A DNA stretch of 13,740 nucleotides, taken from contig JALGWK010000113.1 of the NCBI GenBank assembly GCA_025774205.1, forward strand, positions 1-13,740, in the 5' to 3' direction. The notes under the pieces are model-generated. The model did not search any database, was not told the origin of the DNA, and was given only the letters and a program-made list of their open reading frames with translations. Each line of letters starts with the position of its first letter. Position 1 is the first letter of the stretch. Positions 1 to 7,313 of this stretch are shown here, piece by piece. The DNA comes from a bacterium (GTDB lineage: Bacteria; Blakebacterota; Blakebacteria; Blakebacterales; Blakebacteraceae). The position numbers and the translations under genes are program-made.

Positions 1-160
1 TGACCGCCAGGTCGACGTCCAGAACGATCACCTCCCGGGTGTTGAAATCGGGCAATCCGTCATCGCCCTCCTGGGCGCCGACACTGCCGGAGAAGGCGGA
101 GAGCAGGAACGGGATGGAGAGGAGCAGAACCTTGATGATGGAGCGGGTTCGGACGGTCAT
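1..160 (-). CDS. N-terminus of a secreted protein of unknown function (partial)
   Basis: The gene starts with ATG at 160 and is open through the left edge, giving 53 codons. A Shine-Dalgarno AAGGAG lies at 175-170, 9 nt before the start. The first ~29 residues form a clear Sec signal peptide: basic n-region MTVRTR, hydrophobic core around VLLLSIPFLLSAF, and a likely cleavage near SVGA|QEG. The mature start is acidic (EGDDGLPDF), followed by a beta-strand-like segment REVIVLDVDLAV. I see no recognisable domain in the visible part, so no function is assigned. It is divergent from the permease pseudogene at 368, with 207 bp between them. Start and export signal are well supported; identity is unknown. 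Confidence 0.75.
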   Translation of the reverse strand, partial: MTVRTRSIIKVLLLSIPFLLSAFSGSVGAQEGDDGLPDFNTREVIVLDVDLAV

Positions 161-367
161 TGTTGCAGTCTCCTTGAAGTTGAAACCTGCTGCACGAAAC
201 GCAGGATGGCTGTGCGGCTATGAAGTAATACAGTGAAGGTCGCCCGATTCCTTCACTTCCGACGCCTCGTTCGGATAGGACCGAGTCCCGACAGGGAGGG
301 AATGCGAGCAACTTCCGGGCCCGGGCGATCGTTCCATTACTGAACCTCCAGGCGATGAGGCTGTGCC
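161..367. other. Divergent intergenic region
   Basis: This 207-bp gap separates the minus-strand secreted-protein gene from the plus-strand permease pseudogene and must hold both promoters. I find the Shine-Dalgarno sites of both genes (AAGGAG at 175-170 on minus; a weaker GAGG shortly before 368 on plus) and one strong inverted repeat, listed separately. No convincing -35/-10 pair was found on either strand. A reading frame covering part of the gap on the minus strand has no homology-like character. Confidence 0.6.
232..257. repeat. 8-bp perfect inverted repeat, possible operator
   Basis: AGTGAAGG (232-239) and CCTTCACT (250-257) are perfect reverse complements around a 10-nt loop. The element sits mid-gap between two divergent genes and has no T-run on either side, which argues against an intrinsic terminator and fits a dimeric repressor site better. 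That role is inferred from position only. Confidence 0.4.
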
Positions 368-2790
368 ATGACCGACCTGATCCACGACATCCGCTACGGA
401 TTCCGAACCCTTCTGAATAGACCGGGATTCACGATCCTCGCGGTCCTCACGCTCGCGCTGGGCATCGGCGCCACCACCTCATTCACGATCCTCGCGGTCC
501 TCACGCTCGCGCTGGGCATCGGCGCCACCACCTCGATCTTCAGCGTCATCAACGGGGTCGTGCTCCAGCCCCTGCCGTTCAGGGACCCTGGACAGCTGGT
601 TCAGGTGTGGACCACCCAGCCCGAGAACGATCGTGACAACTGGAGCGGGGCGACCTTCATCGATGTCATGGAGCAGTGTGGTTCCTTCGAAGAATTCGCC
701 GGGATTTGCGGAGCGAGCCTGACCCTGACCGGATACGATCTGCCCCGCATGCTCATGGGAGCCTCGGTCACCTCCAACTGGTTCGAGTCGTCCTCAGACA
801 CGGCCTGTGGCAGACGGAGTTCGGTGGGGATGAGGGTGTTATTGGCCGATCGATCGAGCTGAATGGAGAACTGTATACCATCGTCGGCATCCTGGCGCCG
901 GGTGTCGGCTATCCCGAATCAGCCCAGTTCTGGGCATCATCGAGATACCGTGTTCCTGATCCCCCCTTCGATTTCGGCGGCGATCCGTCCACGGTACGCG
1001 GTGCGGAATACTTCAATGTCATCGCCCGCCTGGATGACGGCGTAACTCTGGCTCAGGCCGGCTCGGAACTCGATGTGGTCGGGGCTGGTCTCCGACAGCA
1101 ATACCCTGCCATGGATCCCGACGGGGGTTACAATATCGTCCCGCTGCGGGACGCGATCGTAGGCGATGTCCGCTCGATCCTGCTGACCCTCTTCGGGGCA
1201 GTCGGTTTTGTCCTCCTCATCGCCTGCGCCAATGTGGCCAATCTGCTGCTGGTACGTGCCTCCGGCCGCGAGCGGGAGATAGCCGTCAGGATGGCCATCG
1301 GCGCGACCCGGACGCGGGTGATCAGGCAGCTGGTGACGGAGAGTGCGGTGCTGGCCTTCATGGGAGGGATCCTCGGACTGACCTTTGCGTTCGGGGGGAC
1401 CGATCTTCTCCTCTCCCTGGTCCCGGAAGAGATCCCGCGGATGGCGTCGGTCGCGGTCGACTGGACCGTGCTGGGATTCACCATGCTCATCGCCCTGGCG
1501 ACCGGCCTCCTGTTCGGTCTCGTTCCGGCATTGCAGTCCTCCGACGGCAATCTGATGACCGCGGTGCGGGAAGGTGGAGGGCGGCACACGGCTGGTCGAT
1601 CACGGAGGAACCTCCGCAACGGGCTGATCATCGGTGAGGTAGCGATCTCCCTCATCCTCCTGGTCGGGGCCGGCCTGATGGTGCGAACCTTCATGGCGCT
1701 CAACGATGTCGATCCGGGCTTCGACCCGGTGGATGTCCATACCGCACGAGTCTGGATACCGGAGAGCAGGTACGGCGAAGACGCCCTGGTGACGGGATTC
1801 TACCGGGAGGTCATCGAGCGGATGGACGCCAGACCGGAAATTGAGGGTGCCGCGGCGATATTGAGTCTGCCAATCAACCCCGGGATCACCGGAACCCTTG
1901 CCTTCAGCATCCAGGGCAGACCGGCCGAGCCCGGCCAGGATGCCGTCGCAGGTTTCCAGCTGGTGAGTGCGGACTATTTCCGGATCATGAGCATCCCCCT
2001 GTTGAGTGGGAGGGCGCTGGAACCGGGGGATGATGAGAACGGACCCCGGGTGGTCGTGGTCAACCAGGCCCTGGCTGAGGAGTTCTGGCTCGGTGAGAAC
2101 CCCCTGGGGAAACAGGTTACCTGGAGTGATCCGACGGACGCGGAGACAGAATGGTCGGAGATTGTCGGCGTGGTCAGCAATACCCGGTTCGCATCACTCG
2201 ACACCGAGCCGCGAACGGAGATCTACCGGCCCTACTCTCAGAGTTCAATGCCATTTCTGACCATGGTGATCAGGAGTCGGGCGGAATCGGAGGCCGTGTT
2301 CTCCCTGTTGCGGCAGGTCGTGGCTGAGATAGACGCCGATCAAACGGTGACCGAGATGATCAGTATGGAAGAGGTCCTCTCGACCTCGCTGGCTCAACGA
2401 CGGTTCAACATGCAGTTGTTGGGGCTCTTTTCACTGATCGCGCTCCTCATGGCCGCCGTCGGTCTCTATGGCGTACTCAGCTATACTGTGGCTCAGCGAT
2501 CATCCGAGATCGGTGTCCGGGTGGCACTTGGAGCCGGATCGCGGAATGTCATCAGTCTGATCGTCCGGGACGGATTCCGTCTGGTCATGATCGGACTCGG
2601 GACCGGTGTGGTCGGGGCTCTGCTGCTGGTGCGGGTGATATCGAACCATGTCTACGGGATCGACGCTTACGATCCCGCCTCGCTCATCACGGGACTGGTA
2701 TTGATGGCCATGGTCGCAATGGTTGCCTGTCTCGTCCCCGCCTGGAGGGCCGCGCGGGTGGATCCGATGGTGGTGCTGAACAGGGATTAG
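368..2790 (+). pseudogene. ADOP-type (MacB/FtsX-like) permease, disrupted by deletion/frameshift
   Basis: The product resembles the large ABC-transporter-like permeases often called ADOPs: first TM segment, periplasmic MacB-type domain, three-TM FtsX block, second periplasmic domain and final FtsX block. The N-terminal part is in frame from ATG 368 and ends at a stop at 862. Family sequence resumes near 787 in the next frame ([15 protein letters not shown]) and runs to TAG 2788-2790. Against the intact paralogue at 10374-12791, about 23 residues between NWFE and HGLWQ are missing. The frame change needs a deletion of 3n+1 bases, so about 70 bp. A 54-bp tandem duplication also doubles most of TM1. 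FtsX motifs such as CANVANLLL and VGLYGVLSY, and the C-terminal RAARVDPM, are intact, so the damage looks recent. A complete membrane protein cannot be made without a frameshift. An assembly error is the main alternative. Confidence 0.85.
427..534 (+). repeat. Perfect 54-bp tandem duplication
   Basis: Bases 427-480 and 481-534 are identical head-to-tail copies. The duplication stays in frame and repeats the 18 residues [18 protein letters not shown], so the first membrane segment would be about 36 residues long. Permeases of this family have one such segment followed by IFSVINGV, which here follows only the second copy. The absence of any divergence implies a recent event or an assembly artefact. 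Confidence 0.95.
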
Positions 2791-2794
2791 TACC

Positions 2795-2806
2795 TGTCAC
2801 GTGACA
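2795..2806. repeat. 12-bp perfect palindrome TGTCACGTGACA
   Basis: A perfect palindrome with a CACGTG core lies 5 bp after the permease stop and about 120 bp before the GH2 start. Loopless palindromes of this size are typical of dimeric regulator sites. No T-run follows, so it is not an intrinsic terminator. The binding protein is unknown. Confidence 0.45.
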
Positions 2807-2846
2807 TGACCCTGGACGCAGCTCCGACAGTCGCTCGATCCTCTTC

Positions 2847-2884
2847 CTGACGTTCCGTTCCCGGGGGTATACTGCGGATACCCC
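2847..2884 (+). promoter_or_regulatory. Candidate promoter with inverted repeat over the -10, upstream of the GH2 gene
   Basis: A near-consensus -10, TATACT, lies at 2868-2873. The best -35 is CTGACG at 2847-2852, four of six matches with a short 15-bp spacer. The -10 overlaps a perfect 7-bp inverted repeat, GGGGTAT (2864-2870) and ATACCCC (2878-2884), around a 7-nt centre. A protein bound there would block RNA polymerase, so this is a candidate operator for the glycosidase. The -10 and repeat are seen directly; promoter activity and repression are inferred. Confidence 0.45.
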
Positions 2885-2928
2885 GTCCTGTCTTCCACAG
2901 CATCCGGGGAATTAAAGGAGCCCCTGCC

Positions 2929-5088
2929 TTGAAGCGCTCGTCACTCTTTCTGATCCCGCTTTTGCTGTTTGCCGTCGGTCTCACACTCTCCCCGGTCGAG
3001 GCTCAATGGCAGGTGGAAGACGCGCCGGTCATGACCAGATGGGCGGAGAATGTCTCTCCGGACCACGTCCACCCGGAATACCCCCGTCCCCAGCTGGTGC
3101 GTAATGAGTGGCAGACTCTGAACGGGTTGTGGGATTACTCGATCACTCCCCGGAACTCCCGCCGGCCGACCGACTGGCAGGCCGGTATCCTGGTCCCCTT
3201 TCCGGTCGAGTCGGCTCTCTCCGGCGTGATGGAGCGGATCGACGCCGACCACCGGCTCTGGTACCGACGAGCCTTCACCCTGCCGACCTCGTGGTCGGGG
3301 AAACGGGTACTCCTCCATTTCGGGGCCGTCGACTGGGAAGCGACCATCTGGGTGAACGGCCGCCGGGCAGGTGAGCACCGCGGCGGTTACGATCCCTTCA
3401 CCCTCGATATCACCTCCGCTCTCGAACCCGGTTCGGAACAGGAGATCATCGTTGCTGTCTGGGATCCCACCAGTTCGGGATACCAGCCGCGGGGGAAGCA
3501 GGTGAATGAACCGCGCGGTATCTGGTACACCCCGACCACCGGGATCTGGCGGAGCGTCTGGCTGGAACCGGTGCCGGAGGTATCGATCGATCATCTCCGA
3601 CTGGTACCAGATATAGACGGGGGGCACTTGATGGTAACGGCCATGGTCCAGGCCGCGAGGGATCATGACACGGTCGAGGTGCTCGCCCTGGAGGGTACCA
3701 GGGTCGTCTCACGTGCTGTCGGAAGGGTTAACAGTGTGATCGAGCTGGAGATCCCCGAGGCCAGGTTATGGTATCCTGACTTTCCCTTCCTCTACGACCT
3801 CAAGGTCACCCTGCTGCGGGACGGGGCTGCCGTCGATGAGGTGGAGAGCTATTTCGGCATGCGGAAGATTTCACTCGAACGGGACGCCGACGGGATCCTC
3901 CGCATGATGCTGAACAACGAGTTCCTCTTCCAGATCGGCCCCCTCGACCAGGGTTTCTGGCCGGATGGCCTCTACACCGCTCCGAGCGATGAGGCGCTCC
4001 GGTACGACATCGAAGTGACGAAGGAACTCGGTTTCAACATGGCGCGCAAGCACGTCAAGATCGAGCCCGACCGCTGGTACTACTGGTGCGATCGCCTCGG
4101 TCTGCTGGTCTGGCAGGACATGCCGAGCGGTGACCGGTATATCGGCGGCAACGATCCCGACATTGAACGAACGGCCCAGTCGGCGCGACAGTTCGAGCTG
4201 GAATTGCGAAGGAATATCGACGCGCTCTCCAACCATCCCAGCATCGTGACGTGGGTCATCTTCAACGAGGGCTGGGGGCAGTACGATACCGGACGACTCA
4301 CCGACTGGATCGGAGAGTACGATCCCACCCGGCTGGTGATCAGCGCTATCGTGCTGGGTGAGTTCGGGGGACTCGGATTCCCGGTCGAAGGGCATCTCTG
4401 GCAGAGTGATCGCAACTGGGGGTATCGGAACTTCGAATCGGCCGACGATCTCACCGTCGCTTACGAGACCCTCCTGCGCCGGCTCCATCGTCTGATAGCC
4501 GAGCCCGGTCTGTCGGCCGCCGTCTACACGCAGACTTCAGATGTCGAGACGGAAGTGAACGGGCTGATGACCTACGATCGGGCGGTGACCAAGATGGAGG
4601 TCGATCGGGTAGTGGCGGCCAACCGGAGGATCCACCTGCCGCCGCCGGAGTTCACGACCATCGTCACCGATGCGCGTCACGAGCCGCACCTCTGGCAGTA
4701 CACGATAGAAGAACCGGCAGCGGATTGGACCCTGCCGCGGTTCGATGACGGCTCCTGGCAGGAGGGTGAGGCGGGCTTTGGAAGGGAGGACACTCCGGGA
4801 GCGGTCGTGCGTACCCCCTGGGAAAGCGACGACATCTGGATCCGCCGCCGGTTCGATATGGACGACCTCTTTCTGGCCATCCACCATGACGAGGACGCTG
4901 AAATCTGGATCAACGGTATCCTGGCGGCCAGGGTCAGGGGGTACACCGCCACCTATGTCGATGAGCCGATCTCCGAAGCAACGCGGGCCGCACTCAGACG
5001 CAGGGGCAACGTGATCGCCATCCACTGTCACCAGACAGGCGGCGGACAGTATATCGACGCCGGCCTGGTACGGATCAGGGAGCGATGA
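2929..5088 (+). CDS. Secreted glycoside hydrolase family 2 protein (beta-galactosidase/glucuronidase-like)
   Basis: The start is TTG 2929, chosen because AAAGGAG (2914-2920) sits 8 nt upstream and the first ~25 residues form a signal peptide ending near VEA|Q. GH2 layout follows: N-terminal jelly-roll (LNGLWDYS to IWRSVWLEPV, about 62-215), Ig-like domain (about 215-310), (beta/alpha)8 barrel (about 320-590), and an extra C-terminal beta domain with HHDEDAEIWING and QTGGGQYIDAGLV. The likely acid/base is Glu447 in NEGWGQ and the likely nucleophile Glu478 in LGEFGG. They are 31 residues apart, while classical GH2 enzymes have roughly 75-90. Relatives known to me carry about 30 more residues (ASGWTD...H.YPG) between DPTRLV and VLGEFGG, so an in-frame internal deletion is suspected at 4336-4350. 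Export and fold are clear; substrate is unknown and activity doubtful. Confidence 0.88.
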   Translation: MKRSSLFLIPLLLFAVGLTLSPVEAQWQVEDAPVMTRWAENVSPDHVHPEYPRPQLVRNEWQTLNGLWDYSITPRNSRRPTDWQAGILVPFPVESALSGVMERIDADHRLWYRRAFTLPTSWSGKRVLLHFGAVDWEATIWVNGRRAGEHRGGYDPFTLDITSALEPGSEQEIIVAVWDPTSSGYQPRGKQVNEPRGIWYTPTTGIWRSVWLEPVPEVSIDHLRLVPDIDGGHLMVTAMVQAARDHDTVEVLALEGTRVVSRAVGRVNSVIELEIPEARLWYPDFPFLYDLKVTLLRDGAAVDEVESYFGMRKISLERDADGILRMMLNNEFLFQIGPLDQGFWPDGLYTAPSDEALRYDIEVTKELGFNMARKHVKIEPDRWYYWCDRLGLLVWQDMPSGDRYIGGNDPDIERTAQSARQFELELRRNIDALSNHPSIVTWVIFNEGWGQYDTGRLTDWIGEYDPTRLVISAIVLGEFGGLGFPVEGHLWQSDRNWGYRNFESADDLTVAYETLLRRLHRLIAEPGLSAAVYTQTSDVETEVNGLMTYDRAVTKMEVDRVVAANRRIHLPPPEFTTIVTDARHEPHLWQYTIEEPAADWTLPRFDDGSWQEGEAGFGREDTPGAVVRTPWESDDIWIRRRFDMDDLFLAIHHDEDAEIWINGILAARVRGYTATYVDEPISEATRAALRRRGNVIAIHCHQTGGGQYIDAGLVRIRER

Positions 5089-5448
5089 TCAGCCTTCCTG
5101 CGCTGATCTCAGTTCGATAAGAGCTTCTTTCGCCCCCTCGACCGTTTCATGAGTGTTAAAAAGCTTCACGACTTGTGAGATCATGAAGACCGATATCACC
5201 TTTTTCCCCGGGCGAGCAACAACCAGGTCACCACCGGCGTTACGACAGCTCGTCACACAGCTGATGAGCGTGCCGATGCCCTTGGAATTGAACCAGTCCA
5301 CTTTGCCGAGATCGACAACAACCCAGGGAATACCCTTCTCGATATGACCCTTCACCTTCTTCTGCAGTCCGGTAGTAGCCGGCGGGCCCATCATGCTGCC
5401 CGACGGACGAATAACGGCGATAGTGCTTTCATCAACAGGCTGCGGCAT
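5089..5448 (-). CDS. STAS-domain anti-sigma-factor antagonist
   Basis: The protein is 119 aa and is essentially one STAS domain. The start ATG (5448-5446) is chosen over an upstream in-frame ATG at 5538 because GGAGGT lies 7 nt before it and a TATAAT promoter lies between the two. The core reads PWVVVDLGKVDWFNSKGIGTL. It aligns with the SpoIIAA/RsbV phosphorylation loop (DSSGLG in the classical protein), with Asp replaced by Asn and the phosphorylatable Ser kept in NSKG. Such proteins bind an anti-sigma kinase when dephosphorylated and release its sigma factor. No kinase or phosphatase gene is nearby, so the partner is unknown. The stop abuts the GH2 stop. A non-sigma role for the STAS domain is possible. 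Confidence 0.88.
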   Translation of the reverse strand: MPQPVDESTIAVIRPSGSMMGPPATTGLQKKVKGHIEKGIPWVVVDLGKVDWFNSKGIGTLISCVTSCRNAGGDLVVARPGKKVISVFMISQVVKLFNTHETVEGAKEALIELRSAQEG

Positions 5449-5473
5449 AATTTGCACCTCCAGGATATCCTCG

Positions 5474-5503
5474 ATTATACACCGACTCCGGTCTGTTTGA
5501 CCA
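5474..5503 (-). promoter_or_regulatory. Promoter of the STAS gene
   Basis: On the minus strand a perfect TATAAT occupies 5479-5474, with TGGTCA (four of six to TTGACA) at 5503-5498 and an 18-bp spacer. Transcription would start near 5467, leaving a leader of about 20 nt containing GGAGGT before the ATG at 5448. Confidence 0.6.
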
Positions 5504-5525
5504 TCGACGAGGCCCGTGGTAAGGT
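5497..5525 (+). promoter_or_regulatory. Candidate promoter of the CsgG-like gene
   Basis: TTGACC (5497-5502, five of six) is followed after 17 bp by TAAGGT (5520-5525, three of six). Its -35 lies on the same bases as the -35 of the opposing STAS promoter, so both could not be occupied at once. The weak -10 keeps confidence low. Confidence 0.35.
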
Positions 5526-5560
5526 GCCACTGGATCACCCCCTGGAGGAGGGACGCTCAT

Positions 5561-6685
5561 TTGAACCGACACGCCGCACTTTCTGTTGTGCTCGTCGCAC
5601 TGATCGCCGGTATCCCGATCTCAGCGGCCGCGTTCACTCTCCCGCAGGATCCGCAGGAGTTGATGGCCATCGCGGTACTGGAACTCGAAGCCAACAATGT
5701 CGAGGTGGGAGAGGTCCGCGCGATCGCCGAGCGTCTGCGGGTGAAGCTGACCGAAAAACGCGACACTTTTGAAGTCGTCGAACGGAACCGGATGGAATCG
5801 ATCCTCGACGAAGTGGGCTTCCAGATGTCGGGAGCGTGCAACACCAACGAATGCGTGGTTCAGGTGGGACAGATCCTCGGGGTCCAGAAGATGGTCGCCG
5901 GAAGTGTGAGCAAGGTCGGCAATCTCTATACCCTGCAGGTCCGGATCGTGGATGTCGCCACGGGTCGGATCGAGGAGGTCGCCTACGAGGATGTCGCCGG
6001 GATCGAGCAGGTATTGACCGATGCCACGGGCGATGTCGCCGATAAACTGGCCGCCGCCGTAAGTGGTCAGCCGGAACCTGCCCGCCAGGAACAGGCAGAA
6101 CGGGGAGTTGATCCGATCGTCCCGTCCGACACCAACTGGCGGCAGAACGCGCACCACGACGGTTGGGTGATGCGCTTCGGCTCGGGGCCGAGAGGCGGCA
6201 CCGGGTCCCGGACCGCGCTGGTAACCGGTACGGAGGTCACCACCGACATTTCGGGCAGCGGGTTGGGGTGGGAACTCATGATCGGAAGGGCGATCCGCCC
6301 CGATTTCCTCTGGTTCTTCATTGCTTCACGGACCGAGATCTACGGGCCCGATATCACCGTCAGTAATCCGGGAACCACAACGACCAGTAAAGACAGCCGT
6401 CTCGGGATCGAATATGCCGGGCTTGGAATCACCATCTATCTGGAACCGAAGAACTGGTGGGGTTCGCTGGCCGTGGTGTCGACTACCTACGATTTTCTGA
6501 ATGATGAGATCGGTACGGAGACCACCTCAGATTCCGCGGCAGGTGTCTACCTGGCCCTCGGAAAGGACTGGTGGCTCTGGAAACGGTTCAATTTCGGGCT
6601 GACCGCGCGGCTGGTGTACTCGGAGAATGTATCCCTCCTCGGACTGGGCGTCTCCTTCACCCTCGATGTCACCCGCTCCCGCTGA
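5561..6685 (+). CDS. Exported CsgG-like domain fused to a predicted outer-membrane beta-barrel
   Basis: The start is TTG 5561, preceded by GGAGGAGGG (5544-5552). It gives a clean signal peptide (MNRHAALSVVLVALIAGIP...AAA|F), which the ATG at 5516 would bury behind 15 charged or aromatic residues. Length is 374 aa. Residues about 35-170 look like the CsgG/FlgO/LpoB-type domain: IAVLELEAN, FEVVERNRMESILDEVGF, then LGVQKMVAGSVSKVGNLYTLQVRIVDVATGRI in outline. Two cysteines (C93, C98) in GACNTNECVV could form a disulfide. After a Pro/Gln-rich linker, residues about 195-374 alternate polar and aromatic residues and end in LGLGVSFTLDV, as expected of a small barrel. Function is unknown; an envelope assembly or sensing role is inferred. 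It heads a unit with the next gene 1 bp away. Confidence 0.8.
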   Translation: MNRHAALSVVLVALIAGIPISAAAFTLPQDPQELMAIAVLELEANNVEVGEVRAIAERLRVKLTEKRDTFEVVERNRMESILDEVGFQMSGACNTNECVVQVGQILGVQKMVAGSVSKVGNLYTLQVRIVDVATGRIEEVAYEDVAGIEQVLTDATGDVADKLAAAVSGQPEPARQEQAERGVDPIVPSDTNWRQNAHHDGWVMRFGSGPRGGTGSRTALVTGTEVTTDISGSGLGWELMIGRAIRPDFLWFFIASRTEIYGPDITVSNPGTTTTSKDSRLGIEYAGLGITIYLEPKNWWGSLAVVSTTYDFLNDEIGTETTSDSAAGVYLALGKDWWLWKRFNFGLTARLVYSENVSLLGLGVSFTLDVTRSR

Positions 6686-6686
6686 C

Positions 6687-7295
6687 ATGGACGATCGACC
6701 TGAGCAGGCAGGCACCTCGCAGTTTCCGGGTAGAGGACCATCGGCCGGCTTCGCCTTCGGAGTCGCCCTGGCGAGCCTCCTGGTCTCGGGAGCACTCTTC
6801 TTCCACACCCTGAGCCTGAGCGGGAAGGTCAACCGACAGCTGAAGCAGAACTCCTTCCAGCTTCATCGGACAGGAGCGCTGCTGGAGGCGCTCGGCCTCT
6901 CCCTCGAGCCGGGCCTGGAATATGAAAACCTGAATCTGACCTGGCCACCGGCCCCGCCAGTCAGTGATGCCGCCAGGGCTCTCGATCAATCGAAGACCGC
7001 CGCGGCCCTCGGGCAGCTGAGGAACATCCAGATGGCGTTCGCCATGAGGATGGTCGAAGACGACCGCTCAGCTTACCCGACCTCGTTTGAGATCCGTTCG
7101 TACGCCGATCTCCGGGAAGCCCTCTCCGACTTCGCCTTCCTGCCGGCCGATCCCCTGGATAAGGGCTGGGTGTTCCTTGGGTATCTGCGGCCCGCCCGCG
7201 ACAGATTCATCCTCCTGACCGAGGCCCGGAACAGGGCACGCACCCTCATCACAGTCACACCGGAGCAGATCATGCCCTGGCAGATGACACCGTAA
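6687..7295 (+). CDS. Membrane-anchored protein with a pilin-like periplasmic region
   Basis: This 202-aa protein starts one base after the preceding stop, suggesting translational coupling. No Shine-Dalgarno is visible, and ATG 6666 in the same frame (overlapping the upstream gene) is an alternative. A single TM helix spans about 21-42 (FAFGVALASLLVSGALFFHTL), followed by a possible coiled stretch (SGKVNRQLKQNSFQLH) and a Pro-rich linker. Residues about 103-180 resemble the C-terminal region of type II pseudopilins or minor pilins: an AALGQLRNIQMAFAMR helix, then AYPTSFE, then LPADPLDKGWVFLGYL. The prepilin-peptidase site (G|FTLIE-like) is absent, so it is not a canonical pilin. I do not recognise a specific family. 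The pilin comparison is by eye and tentative. Confidence 0.7.
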   Translation: MDDRPEQAGTSQFPGRGPSAGFAFGVALASLLVSGALFFHTLSLSGKVNRQLKQNSFQLHRTGALLEALGLSLEPGLEYENLNLTWPPAPPVSDAARALDQSKTAAALGQLRNIQMAFAMRMVEDDRSAYPTSFEIRSYADLREALSDFAFLPADPLDKGWVFLGYLRPARDRFILLTEARNRARTLITVTPEQIMPWQMTP

Positions 7296-7313
7296 CGAAA
7301 GAAGGAAACCGGC

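Noticed and set aside
676-2790. An independent 704-aa permease starting at ATG 676
   Set aside because: Its first ~37 residues are off-family sequence from the wrong frame. Family similarity begins only near 787, after the deletion point.
2941-3666. A 241-aa minus-strand ORF inside the GH2 gene
   Set aside because: Its Pro/Arg/Asp-rich sequence is typical of shadow frames in GC-rich DNA, and the GH2 frame is well supported.
5449-5538. Longer N-terminus for the STAS protein (ATG 5538)
   Set aside because: The extra 30 codons cover the TATAAT promoter and the GGAGGT site. The internal ATG at 5448 has ideal spacing.
5516-5560. ATG 5516 as start of the CsgG-like gene
   Set aside because: It would put 15 charged or aromatic residues before a signal peptide. 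TTG 5561 has a strong Shine-Dalgarno and gives a normal export signal.
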